A stretch of DNA of 64,000 nucleotides from Diaporthe sp. PMI_573 (lineage: Eukaryota > Ascomycota > Sordariomycetes > Diaporthales > Diaporthaceae): positions 930,001 to 994,000 of the forward strand of contig JAJTUP010000018.1 of assembly GCA_021399435.1 (NCBI GenBank). The letters are read 5' to 3'. Position numbers and translations under genes: made by a program. Shown piece by piece: positions 46,817 through 58,313 of the stretch; the first letter of the stretch is position 1, and each line of letters starts with the position of its first letter. The notes under the pieces were generated by a model. The model was not told the DNA's origin. It saw only the letters and a list, made by a program, of their open reading frames with translations, and did no database searches.

Positions 46817-47616
46817 CGTGAGGGCGCGGTGGTGATGTTGTTGCACGGTGAATGCGAAACGAGGAGGGCAGAGGTTGAGACTGGGGAGCTGTTGCTCGTG
46901 TCGGGTGTGGCGTGCCCAGGCGTTGCTGGTTGTGGAGGTTGACTTGACTGAGGTTGACGGAGTGACGCGCTGCACGCTGTTTGGACAGGCAGACGTTTTA
47001 GGTACTCCAGGGCCACCGCCCCCTCCTAGGTAGATTGATCCAAACAGATGTGCCTGTCCCAAAGGCAGAAGCAGGCAGGCATAGAGTTGGATGGAGACAA
47101 GAAATTGTGTGCACAGGAGGAAGGAACGACGCGCGATGGCTGCCATTGACCTTTGTCTTTCTCCTGTAGCTAACAGAACCCTACCGTTTGAGCCTGTTGG
47201 GTTTGAACAGTCTCCCATGATTCTCTTTACTTCATCTTCGGGCACGCCCTTGGGCTAATTATTATGCTGTGACAGGGAGTAAGACAGCATACGTAAGGAG
47301 CCAGACAAATGCAGTGCTTCTTTACAGCTTGCAATAATCTGTGATTTTCTACGACACGTCCCCTGACAAGTGAATGCGCCGCAGCTAATCTAAACCAATG
47401 CCTCATCTCGGCCCAAGACAGAACTTTGCCGATCAAATGGCGTTTTCCAGAACCACGACACATCAACCAGCTAATCCGTCCATCCCAGCATCCGTTCTGA
47501 GATCGAAACATGTATCCGGTATACAGTCTGATCAGGCTCTGCGATCCAACCCCCTGATGCTGATCGCCATGCCCTTCCTCCCAAAAGAAAGCCTGCACGG
47601 TGCGTTCATTCCCAGA
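46817..47616. other. Intergenic, no gene seen
   Basis: Promoter side of coiled-coil gene A and 3' flank of gene B. The open frame extending gene A upstream encodes low-complexity, Pro/Ser/His-rich residues and is not supported as coding. Confidence 0.45.
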
Positions 47617-48898
47617 TCAATCATCTTTGTCCGGGTAGTCCTGACGACGAGTCTTGGCCTTCTTGCTGGGCCTGGTGGTTCCCGCGTCTTCCTCGCCGTC
47701 GTTATCCGCACTGCGCTTGGCAGACTCTGACGGGGCCACGGCGCGTGGGTGCTCTCTCGTGATCTGTTGAAGAAAGTCCTGGGCAGTAGCGTATTCGGCG
47801 GGCCATCGGTCGAGCATAACCGCAGGGTCTTCCGCGGCAGAAAGTCCCGGGACGCTATAATGGAGAGACTTCAGGCCGCTGTTTATGAGGCCTATGACGA
47901 CCAAGAGATCCAAACTGTGGCTGTGACCTGGAGCATCATCGCGTGCTGGCGGGCTCTGGGGTTCCGTGGGCGACGATGTGTTGGGGTCTTGTTGCTCGGG
48001 CGGGATGGAGAAGCGAACCTTCTTGGGTGGATCTGTGACAGCGTCTGTCAGTATTCGATTGAGGGGGAACGACGGAGGTACTTGTATAAAGAGGAACAGG
48101 GTGGAGGAAACATCACAAGTAAGGAGGTACAGGGGAGATAGATCGAGCCGACTCACCATCAGCAGCCCTCTGGCCCAGCGTACCATGCTTGATCTCCTTG
48201 GAGAAGGCTTTCATGATCTCCTTGATGTCTCGATAAGTCATTCCCATCCCCACAGCACAGCCAAGAATCGACAGCAAGCTACTCCTGAGCATGGAAGGCT
48301 CGCGCCCCGTCGCGACGAAGACCTCCTTGATGATGACGGGGATCTCGGCGCCGAGCTCCATCGAGACTCCGACGGCGGGCCTCATGATTTCAGAGGCAGA
48401 GATGTTCCTGGTGTTCCTGGCCGCCTGCAGTGAAGCCAAGACGACATCCTGGACGCGCAGCTCAGAACCACGAACAGTCTCGAGTGCCGCCTTTATCACC
48501 CCCTCGGCGTCAAGACGGCTGCTATCAACAGCGGCCTGGATGATGAACTTGACAAGGCGCTTGGAGCCGAGCTCCTTCTTGATGCTGGCCAGGGCGAGTC
48601 TCAGAGCCTCCTCGGCAGTCAGGTTGCCGTTTGCAAAGGGCTCGTCGTCGTCGGCGTTGCCCTCGCCCTCGACAGCCATCTCGAGCAGGTCCGTTGGCTC
48701 AATGTCTGTGGTCGGGCTGTCCGAGAGGGCATCCTCGATGGCGGCGCGGATGCCGCTGCGGGTGCTCTGGAGCTTCTGCAGCGACTCCTTCAGCTCCTGG
48801 AGCTCGGCCTCTCGCGCCGCGGTCTCGGCCTCGCGGGCGCGCAGGGCTGCCTCGCGGAGGTTGATCTTCTTCTTGAGCAGCTCGGTTGGGGTAGGCAT
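47617..48898 (-). CDS. Coiled-coil / helical-repeat protein B, unidentified
   Basis: Exon 1 is 48898-48157 and exon 2 is 48032-47617, giving about 385 residues. An alternative acceptor (AAG) within the intron, about 76 bp from the donor, keeps the same frame and would add some 16 residues. Residues 5-55 are a coiled coil rich in Ala/Glu/Arg (LREAALRAREAETAAREAEL). Residues 60-230 hold successive helices with a repeated pattern (GVIKAALETVRG, VQDVVLASLQAARN, IPVIIKEVFVATG). The second exon gives a disordered region ending in a basic, nuclear-localisation-like segment (RPSKKAKTRR) and DYPDKDD. The order coiled coil, helical array, polar tail is the same as in the adjacent gene A, so the two are probably distant paralogues in tandem. 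Function unknown. Confidence 0.72.
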
Positions 48899-49440
48899 CT
48901 CGAAGGCTTGAAGGATATGGCAGGAGGGTATGGAAGGGGGTTTGTGTGCGAGTAGCAAAGGGTGCGAGGTTCTTTCTTTGTTGGTGTGTTTGTTGTCTTT
49001 GGCAGCATGGTTGACGTCCCGGCGACGATGGAGCTAGGTCTGGTGGAGCTTCCATTTGACAGCATCAATGGAAGCTCTACGGCACCTTGGGCCGCCGGGC
49101 CAACCTAATGTGAATGATTTCAAGCTGGCAAAAATTCCAGAAATTCACACGTCAGGCTCGGTTCATCCATATTTGTATGGGGGAATGACGAGGGAAAGGC
49201 ACCTGGGCATTCACTGTCCAGCATCCCACCATTATTCTGATACAATTGGCTCAAAATGCACTGGAATAGGAGTCCACATCTCCCCAACGCCGATGGCCTT
49301 CCACGTAAAGAGAAACGGCAGGCGTACAAACAGGTGATGGTCTGGCCTGGCCCGCGGTTCTCGAGCATTATGCCTTGTTCCACAGGATCCATGAGCACCC
49401 ATGAGAACCGGTTTCTCTTCAACTCATCTGTGCAGTGAAC
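48899..49440. other. Intergenic, no gene seen
   Basis: Upstream flank of coiled-coil gene B. ORFs on both strands overlap and lack motifs. Confidence 0.45.
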
Positions 49441-49850
49441 GCACTGGGTGGTGCTATTTCCCAAATTCCTAGTGAATAGCCTCTTCCAGAATGACTTTCT
49501 GTGGAGTATCCCCTTATCAAACGCTTCCTAGGGAAGCTTCTTATGGGATCACCCCCTACCCTCTTATAATATCATCTCCAGACTGTTTGCCATTTTACCT
49601 TCAGGGACGAAACTCCTTGTGGAAAGACCTCCTATAGAATCCTCTTCTATAGGTAATCCTCCTAAGGAGTAATAACCCATGGGAAAGCTTCCTGTGCGGT
49701 AGCCTCCTACACTAGTAGGACAACCTTGGAGAAAACAGGAAAGCAAGTCCCAGGATTTCTGCTATGATGTTTCAAGACGGGCACTTGGTTAAAATGTGGC
49801 TGTGTTACTACAATTATATAGTGTACGTGATGCCCCGTTTCACTGTCTAC
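49441..49850. repeat. Degenerate short repeats (CCTATAGAA / CCTCCTA type)
   Basis: From about 49480 to 49735 the sequence is a loose tandem of units around CCTCCTATAG (for example CCTCCTATAGAATCC, CTTCTATAGGTAATC, CCTCCTAAGGAGTAA, CCTCCTACACTAG), many of them palindromic. The unit and the downstream tail (about 49795-49840) resemble 41691-41890. No coding potential. Confidence 0.55.
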
Positions 49851-51179
49851 GTTGACAAACCCAACGACAGAGATCCATTCAGAATCAATGGCTGTTGCAA
49901 TCTTGAGAGCATACATGCCTTTTCCAATGATATTCCTTCTGGAATCACATCGTCAAGTTCGGATTCCTTCACAGGAGAACACCTAGTGATGAGTCGGTCG
50001 AACCATCAAAGCTTCGGAGTCTCGCTGTGTGGAGCGAGGGCGGAAGCATTCAAGAGGGCATTGCCGGTCAAAATTGCAAATATTGATATGTAGAGTAGCT
50101 CCTCTCTCTACTGAGCACTGCATGGACATGGAACGTGGAGGCGTGAAATTTGCTGCCCTGGCGGGAAAATGTCTTCAGGAAGTCCTTCGGAAAAGGCCAT
50201 CATGACGACGCCACCATGTCGCTCTGTCAGGGAGCTGGCCCGCGATGGTGGCCTCATTTAGTCTGTTCACACCCCGCTGGGGCTCTGCGGTAAGCTCCAG
50301 GAATTCATGCTTACTGCAAAAGGTCACGGGTGATTTGATCACGCACGCTTACCAGTGGCCTCTTGGTTGAAGAACCAGGAAAGCCTTGGGATTGTGGATA
50401 TGTTGGACAAACATTGACATGGAAATGAGCCCGAGCCTTTCTCCGCTGACTTCGGCCTTCAACCAACGGTGAGCCTCAAAATTGTGACCCGTATTCTTGC
50501 TGTCCTGCCGAGCCGTGTGCTGAAGACTGCCAGCGCGTTTGGCAACTGCCAGGGGCGAAGTGCAAGGGGGCGAGAAGAGAAAGACCAAGCTCTTCGACTG
50601 TGTGGCGAAAGATGTAGACTTCGATTTGATCGACATGACCCTTTGAGAGCTTGGTAGTGCTGCCTTCAGTGAAAGCACACACACATTGAAGTGTAAGGCA
50701 GAGGCTGTTGCCATTGAAGCTCTGGCAAATTGGAGAGCTGCCCCTGGACAGTGCTTCTTGCCCTTTTCGCCTTTCTCAAGGCAACCACTTGCACTTGTCA
50801 AGCAGCTCCACCTGTGAAACTTCTCTCCCCCTCCGCATCCTGAAAAGGATCGTCTTCGAGCGTTCATCGCACACCCGTTCCCAACTGCACCAGCTCGACA
50901 GCCTCGCGTTCTCTTTTCCATCACCAATCTTCGTCAGCCTCGACCGTCTCTCACGCTGCCTGTGCTTGAACGCGGGTGCAAGGTAACTCTGCCCCTCCCA
51001 CTCTGCTTCGTACCGTCCCAGCCAACCAGTCATCTCTCCGTCGCAAGACCAGCTGGCTTCAAAGCTCTTTCCATCCAAGCAATGACCACGAACTTTGCAG
51101 CTAATTTTTGGCCCCACAGGCATCAGCATCTTCATCGCGTGCAGCATCGCAACAAGTCTTGAATCGTCACAAACTCAAG
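49851..51179. other. Intergenic upstream of helicase 1, no gene seen
   Basis: A 192-codon minus-strand ORF (50349-50927) has biased, motif-free composition and is not accepted. The last 300 bp are C/T-rich, as in fungal promoters. An in-frame extension of the helicase frame to 51108 contains a possible 3' splice site (CCACAG), so a 5' UTR intron is possible. Confidence 0.45.
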
Positions 51180-54100
51180 ATGTCGTCAGCAACGGCCTCA
51201 AATGGCCCGCCAGACAGGTCCCCAGAGCCGCTCTGGCAACTGGTGCAATTCAAGCGGATGCAAGCATTCAACGAGGAGAACGAAGACTATAAGAAACGCT
51301 TCGAATGCTGGGCTGTCACTGAGGCGCCTCCAGTCGACAACGATCATTGCCAGAACTGGATCGTGGTTGTCCTCTTCAATGCTGGCAACTTCCCAATGGC
51401 GAAAAATACATGCCTAATTCGAGTCGAAGACCAACCTGGTTCGGCCTGGTGGGAAGCGACCCGTATTCCGAACCCTACTGCCACCATCTCAATTGGTAAC
51501 GAGACACATTCCAGTTTCACCACTCTTCGAGTCAAAGTACCTCGAACTCTGAACAACGACAGGCAGCCGCCTTTTACTCCCCTGGAAATTACCAAAGATC
51601 CCAAGGATGGAGCGCTAAAACCACTGTTCAGTGCGGTGAGGATGCTGAGGGCAAACCTTCGCCTGGAGATCAAGTCAACGCCGCAGCTCGATGATCACAT
51701 AAAAGGGAAAGCCGTGCCTGCGGCCTCGTGGAAATTCCACGATCCCAAGCACTATCACGATATTTTCCGGTGGGGGACTGATGAAGAGTTCGAGTTTGAG
51801 GCCGAATCGATCCGAGCCTTCAACCGCAAAAGCGTTTACACGTGCTGGCTCGTCCTGGTGCACCCAACCAATGACGAGCTCCCTCGCCCTGGCTTGAAGG
51901 GCATCACGCGCCAGCAGTGCCTTGTCATTATGGCCGTGCCAGATATACCAGAGGAGTTCCCAAGAGTTGGAGACTTGTGCGATCTCGCGTTTGCTCGCCG
52001 AATGCCTGCGCTTGAGAAGGGCGCCGACACCACAAAGGACAACAAGAAGCTCAAACGGCGAGGGGTCAAATACCTGGGCGGCACGCGGCTGGATAACCCC
52101 TACGAGAAGTTCGGCTTGGACAGCGGATCACAATACGGGTCATCGTGGAACGGCTACTGCGTATTCAAGGTCTCGGTGTACAAAGAGTCTACTGGAGATT
52201 ACTCCCCACTAGATGACTTCGCATGCAAGCTGGACTGGAGCACGGTCTCAAGACAGGAGGGTCGTCAAAAGCCTCGGGTTACGCTTGACAAGGCGTCTGC
52301 TTTCCACGCACATGTGTGGCTGGACATCTCGACCACGACAAAGAACGTCGAACTGACTGCATTGAAGAAAGCAATGGAACAGCCTCTCGATAGCCCGGTC
52401 GGCAAGGCTTTTTCCTACATCAGGACATTGGAGAGCCCAACGGAAAGATTCAACCTTTTTGAAGCTTTTCCACACATGCATGCCGAGAGCCAGTTGCCAG
52501 ACAATATGAGGGCATTGTTACAACGTCTGGATGAAGATCAGAAACACGTTTACAGAACGGTCCTTGCAAATCTCCCGGCCCGAGTCGGCATCATCCCGGC
52601 TGGTCCAGGTACTGGGAAGACAGAGCTCATGCTGACCATTTCTGCTCTGGCCCTCTCATCCCAAGGGGGCAAACCAATGCCAATCCTGCTTATCCTGGAG
52701 GCTAACCGAGTTGCAACGGCCGCTGCGACTCGTCTGGTGCTACATTTTGAGAAACTCGGCCGGACTGATTTGCGCATTGTGAGGGCGTACAACTTCAATT
52801 ATGAGGGCATATGGGTGAGCAAACCTCTTACTATCCCCTGTCTGTTATTTTTCGGAATGTTCCAGAACGCTTCGCTCGAGCCTTTGGAGCGGGTGATTGA
52901 CATGTCCTAGGGTGCGCGCAGATACCTCAGGGCCGACGACAGCGACGACGCTTCCCCCGGGTTCCATTTCGATGAATGCTTTCAAACACACCGTCCAGAT
53001 CATGTGCCGCAGCTTCGCAAGGGCCGCAGGGGCGAATGTCTTGCCCCCAATCTGAAGGAGGCAGCACAGCTGTATCTGAAAGAACATCTCGAGGACTTCC
53101 CATTGATATCGGGACTGCTCAGCGCGGAACACCCAGACGAAATCCAGTCAGACGACAATTTGACTGATGAAAACGTAAAGGTGGAATGGGATGCTCTGTT
53201 CACAAGAGTCCTGGAAGAGACCGATTTTGTGATTACGACACCGGTTGGTGCCGCCAAAATCGGGCCGTATTTCCATCCACAGCTAGTCATTTTCGATGAG
53301 GCAGCTCGCGCAAGAGAACTCGGCACTCTTGTTGCTCTCGCGTGCTTTCCAACCGCGGAGGCCTGGCTGTTCGCGGGCAATGTCGAGATGACGAAGCCTT
53401 ATCTCGCGTCCAACGGCAGCAAGCTATGGAACCCATGCGCCGATCAGCTCAGGACATCGCTGGTAGCAAGGTATTTGCATGCTGTCCCAGACACGCATCG
53501 GCTTTCGTTGAATCATCAGGCCTACGGAAATCTGCACACTCTCTCTTCCGATCTTTTCTGGGACGGCCACATTGATTCTGCTCTGCCGAGCGACGAGCGA
53601 TTCCCGCCGTCCACGGTGCACCTACTAGATTACTGCCGCAGCTTGGCCAGCAATCAGAAGCTCACGGTTCCTAGGTTGCTGGTTCACGTGAGAAGTTCTG
53701 AAGCTGTTGACATGAAACAAAAAAGCAAGTTCAACAAAAGTCATCAGCATTGGGTGGTCAATAGAATTCTGCGCGACCTCGCTCAAGACCCGGAATTCCG
53801 TTCAACAGATGGCAACGAACCTGGCAGCATCCTTGTCACGACACCCTATAAGGCTTCATTCACTAACTACCGCAAATCGATCAACGGTCTGCTGCAAGAG
53901 CTGGACAGAGAATACCGCCTCGCGGGCAGCCACGGCAGAAGGCTACACCGAGAGGTTTTGATCGAGGCCAGAACGGCCGATACTTGTCAAGGCCACGCTG
54001 CCGATGTCGTGGTCTTCGACCTTGTCAGCCCGCAAATCACCTCTCATGTCGCAGATCCCAACCGATTGAGTTCCGCCCTCACGCGTGCCAAGCAGGCTGA

Positions 54101-54548
54101 GATAATCGTTATGGAGAGGGGTATGCTATGGCGGGAAGAAACAGCAAACATCAGACGAGGATACCGCGTCACTAAGTCTCATATCGATAAGCTGTACGAG
54201 CACTGCAGATCTAACGGGCAAGTCGTCATCGTGGATCCGGTAGATGACAGCCAGATCAAGAGAGAGTACAGTCTGCACCGAGCTGATGCTGAATCTGTCC
54301 GTGACCCGTCCGCGGTGCCCCGACAGCTTCCGGTACTGCCTCCGAGTCTCGATTTGCCGCAGGACCACGAAGAAGCGAAATCGTCTCCCGCCGCTGCCGC
54401 ATCTGACTTATCAGCTCCGGAAGGCTATGGTGATGATGGCGATGCCGAAAGCATGTTCGGGCTCGGCGGGGATGTTGGGTACGAGATGGTCAGGAAGGCC
54501 ATGGAGCTTGGCTTGAACTTGTCTGCGGACGCGGACGGGCGTCGTTAG
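51180..54548 (+). CDS. SF1 (Upf1-like) helicase-type ATPase 1
   Basis: Two exons (51180-52814, 52911-54548) give 1,090 residues. About 450 N-terminal residues form an unrecognised region (WNGYCVFKVSVYKESTGDYS, FNLFEAFPHMH). Motif I is at 475-481 (GPGTGKT), motif II is LVIFDEAAR (D674/E675), the domain-2 end is ILVTTPYKASF, motif V is ARTADTCQGHAADVVV (about 897) and motif VI is SSALTRAKQAEIIV (about 932), the order of Upf1/DNA2-like AAA_11/AAA_12 helicases. Motif III, normally GDxxQL, reads AGNVEMTKP, so the acidic residue and Gln are lost. The C-terminal 170 residues are low-complexity. Such enzymes unwind or remodel RNA or DNA; the substrate is unknown. A diverged tandem copy follows 0.9 kb downstream. 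The start ATG has an AAG context. Confidence 0.88.
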
Positions 54549-55480
54549 ACCTGTGGCAGGGGTTGAGAGTTGGACCGGGCTTCGGTGTTTGTTGCTCGGG
54601 GTGGTGGAACAAAAGTGTTGAAAAGAAGTTTTTGTACTTGTCTCCCAAGCCTCATACTGGAGGCTGTTGATGTGGTTGGTTGCATGGATGCACAGGACGG
54701 AAAGTGATGCTGTGTTGTGCTGGGGAACGTGGACTTTGGACGGCAGAGTCGGTCATTGGGAGGGCTGGTTTGCAAAGGTTCATTGGTATCCAGAGCTTAG
54801 TTGAAAATCCACTTTGTATTTTGAGGTGTACATGTTTTCGTACTTGCCTCGTGTGCAAAGTCCCACTTCCCCGGTTCCTGCTAGGCCTGCGGTACAACTT
54901 TTGGCGAGCAGCTTCTCCCGTTTCTCATCTGTCTTTTCCTCCTTTCCACGTACTTCTCCTCGAACAATTTCTCTCAGCCCATCGCTCAGGCAGTTCACCA
55001 GAAGAAGAGCCCTGTGCTCACTCAATGCAGTGGAGCGGTCTACAGAGGAGTGCTTCCCATCGTTTCATCGCTTCTTGAACTTCCAAACGAACGAGTTCGT
55101 CTCTTTCTGCCTGCGACTTTTTTATCCCTTTTGATCAATACAAGACATCTTTGATGCCATCTCGATTTGACAAAAACACTTCTCTCTTCTTGTCAGGCCC
55201 TTTTACACCCGTCGAGCAGATTTCCTTCTCCTTCTTTTCTCCGCGGCTGCTTGACAGTCTCAGTTCGTGAGCTTTCTTCGGTTAGACAGAGACAGCCCCC
55301 TGACGTGTCCAAGGTACAGCTCTGACGCTTTCTCAACAAACTCCAGTGGTTTTCATTCGACGCTTATCTTGTTTCCACATCGCAACAAGCCGCATAAATA
55401 TTTTCAAAGACCTCTCTCACCGCAGCTGTTTGAGTTTCAGACTCAAGGCCACAGGGTCACAGGGTCACAGCTACATCAAG
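54549..55480. other. Intergenic between the two helicases, no gene seen
   Basis: About 0.9 kb. The second half (54900-55400) is strongly pyrimidine-rich, a typical fungal promoter composition. Several short C/T-driven ORFs are not credible. Confidence 0.55.
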
Positions 55481-58313
55481 ATGGCAAGTCCTCACACATC
55501 GCGAGAGGATAAACTACTAATATGTGTCTAGTCCTTCCCTCATAATCCTGACCAGTGGGTAACCCAGAACGACACTGGTATATCCGTTGAAGACCTCCCC
55601 AAACTGAAACCGATCCGTCCCCTGTTTCGCTTCGACACTGTGAATCGCTTTGCGAAGAGGCACGGCATTGCAACCCTCAAGGAATTCGTCTTCGAATGGT
55701 CCCAACACAATGACTTCAACACCATGCAGGTGTATTATGCCTGGCCCATCTTGATGCTCAGCGACGAGAGAAACAGTTCCGATTGGCTGTTCCTGGTGCA
55801 GCCTGGACGGAATGACAAAATGCTGCCCAAAGAGGGCGAACGGTGCCAGATGAAAATCCCCATTCCCACTTACGAATGGACCCAGATGGAAGGCGCCCCG
55901 AAACAATTCTCGAGCGGCACGAAATTTGTCCAAGTGCAAGCCATTCGAATCGGGAACCCATGTTCGGGCTGGGGAATCAAAGACCACTACTGGCAGAGAT
56001 GCATGGCGTTCGAGGTCACCATTTTGAAGAGCGAGCCTCATCCATTCACGGTCATCCTGGGGCCAGAGGTTGTCGGGAAAGGATTTTCAGAGATACCGCG
56101 ACCTGGGGCCCTCGAGCTCTACGTCGCATTCGAGCTCCGACTGTCGAGGTCAACCCGGAATGCGGAGCTCCAGGCCTTGGACGAGTTTGTTAGCATTTTG
56201 AAAGCCAGCAAAGCCGGACAATCATCTTTGGAGCTGCATCGGAGGGCCGCATGTGAATTCCTGCTGGCATTCGAGGCAACAAGCTCCTCCTCCCTATACA
56301 AGACTTTTCCTCACTTGGCAGACCCCATCATCGCACCCCAGAAGGTGTCTCCCGGACTCCGGGCGATGTTCTCAGCATTGAACTCACAGCAGATCAACGC
56401 TTTCAAGTACGGGTTGTCGAAGATCCCCAACAACATCTGCTTTGTTGCTGGTGGCCCTGGCGCAGGGTACGTCGTTTCTAAGCTTGGGGATGTGTTGACA
56501 AGATTCACGCATTAACTTCTATACAGGAAAACACATTGGAATCTCTGCCTCGTGGCTGCTATCCAAAGCAAACATGAGATACTCTACGGTCGGGATACAC
56601 AGCCTCAGTTTTCACGGAATGAAGTTCTTTATCTCGTCGACATAAACAGCAGTGCCACGGACGTCGCCAACAAGTTAGTCCAGATGTACGACAAGTTGGG
56701 CCTGGACCGCAATGTCGTCCGCTTCTATTCCTGGAACAATACCACAGCTAATGAGACTACTTCGGACCGGCTGGAAGCTCAGAGACAAGAGCTGCGTCAC
56801 CGCCTTACAAACAAGGACAAGAAAGAAGATCGTGACTCCGGAAGTGGCCCATTAGCCAAGTATAATGCCGGTGCAGACGAGAGCGAGAGGATCAAGTTCA
56901 CCCAATACTTTCTCCCACTGTCCAAGTCCGGGTTCAAAGCCAAGTTCATCAACCACAGGCACGACAGAGCCAGCCGTGTTGCCCCGACACTGGAAGAGGC
57001 TGCCGTGGACTTCTACAACAAGCACAAGGACACGAAATACATCGAACTCCGGGATCTTTTCTCCATCAAGCACGGAGATTTGTCAAACTTGAAAGAATAT
57101 CTGATCAGCCAGGTCTACAAGGAATTTCTGCAAAACCTGGACGTCATCGTCACGACGCCTGTTACAGCCAGCAAGTTTGTACGTCCCCTCCAGAACTTCA
57201 ACCCCAAATTGGTAATATTCGACGAGGCGCCTCATGCCCGGGAGCTTTCGTTTCTTATCCCAATCACACTGTTCAATCCCCGGGTGTGGATCTTCACAGG
57301 TGACCACCGTCAGGTACGTTTTGTCCAAGGTCTTTCTGCAGACAGATAAACAGTGTCTCGTGATCAAAGAAAACTGAAGGCGTCAGCCAAGGTTGCCAAT
57401 GCTAACGAGAGAAATCTCATAGACCAAGCCGTACGTTGGTTCATACGGATCAGATCACAAGATCAACGAATACGTGCTGCAGCTCAGGACCTCAACCATG
57501 GAGAGGGCGGCTCAGAATATGCCAAACATGACATCGCTGCTCATTAATCACCGTGCCAGAGGCGGCCTCCACGAGCCTGCTTCGACCCTGTTCTACGATT
57601 CCAAGATGGTCCCAGCAATCAAGCCCGGCGCCCCTGGTGCCATCCCGCCGAGCACCAAGCACCTTCGAGAGAAGTACATCATGGCCATGAAGGGGAATGT
57701 GGGCAAGGAAGTATCCCGCCTGGTCGTTGTTCTGGAGCACGCAACATTCAACCGCGAGGAGAGCAGGGTCCAGGGAAGCCTCTCCAACGAGGCCCACCGA
57801 GACTGGGTGGAAGAGCTGGTGTTGAGGCTGGTCAAAGATCCGATGTTTCTGCAGACGAACGGAAAGGACCGTGGGACCATCCTCATCATTTCTCCCTACA
57901 AGAAGGCAGTCACCGAGTACAGAATGATGGTCAGGGAAATTAGGGAAGGCCCCTCGGGACTCAATGGCTGTGTCGTCGAGGCTAGGACGGTCGATACATC
58001 CCAGGGCCACGAGGCGGACGTGGTCATCCTTGACTTCGTTAGCGATTTGTAAGAAACTGGACACGCCCATCATTCCGAGGGAAATTCAGCACTGACAATG
58101 GCAATTACCACCAGGGTCACTACTCATCTGCAGGATCCGAATCGGCTCTGCGTTGCCTTGACACGGGCAAGACAGGCCGAGTTCGTACTCATGAACTCGG
58201 AGATGGTGTCGAAACTTCGCTCCTCCGGTAAGTTTTCGGAGGGGCCTCTGGCAGAGATGCTAGAGCATTGCATGAATGCTGACGAGTTCGTCCGTCTCCC
58301 CATGGCGTCCTGA
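55481..58313 (+). CDS. SF1 (Upf1-like) helicase-type ATPase 2
   Basis: Five exons (55481-55483, 55532-56466, 56527-57313, 57423-58048, 58115-58313) give 849 residues. The ATG is followed at once by a GC donor (ATG|GCAAGT) and a 48-bp intron, because unspliced reading stops after 16 codons. Motif I (GGPGAGKT, 308-315) is split by intron 2; motif II is VIFDEAPHAR (D545); motif III is the canonical TGDHRQ (about 570-575) at the end of exon 3; then LLINHRARGGLHEP, IISPYKKAV, motif V VDTSQGHEADVVI (765) and motif VI ALTRARQAEFV (798). The N-terminal 280 residues resemble those of helicase 1 in layout (FEVTILK matching FKVSVYK) but are shorter. Compared with helicase 1 it keeps motif III, has no long acidic tail and has more introns. 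It is probably an active ATPase; the nucleic-acid substrate is unknown. Confidence 0.87.

Noticed and set aside
46181..46942. 253-codon plus-strand ORF
   Set aside because: Shadow of the coiled-coil gene A on the minus strand; composition mirrors the helical repeat codons.
46817..47245. N-terminal extension of coiled-coil gene A with a hydrophobic, signal-like segment
   Set aside because: It is open by chance; the composition is low-complexity and the neighbouring gene B starts right at its coiled coil, supporting the ATG at 46816.
48291..48911. 206-codon plus-strand Ser/Ala/Arg-rich ORF
   Set aside because: Shadow of coiled-coil gene B; low-complexity composition arises from complementary codons.
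50349..50927. 192-codon minus-strand ORF upstream of helicase 1
   Set aside because: No motif, no splice structure and biased composition; it lies in a promoter-like region.
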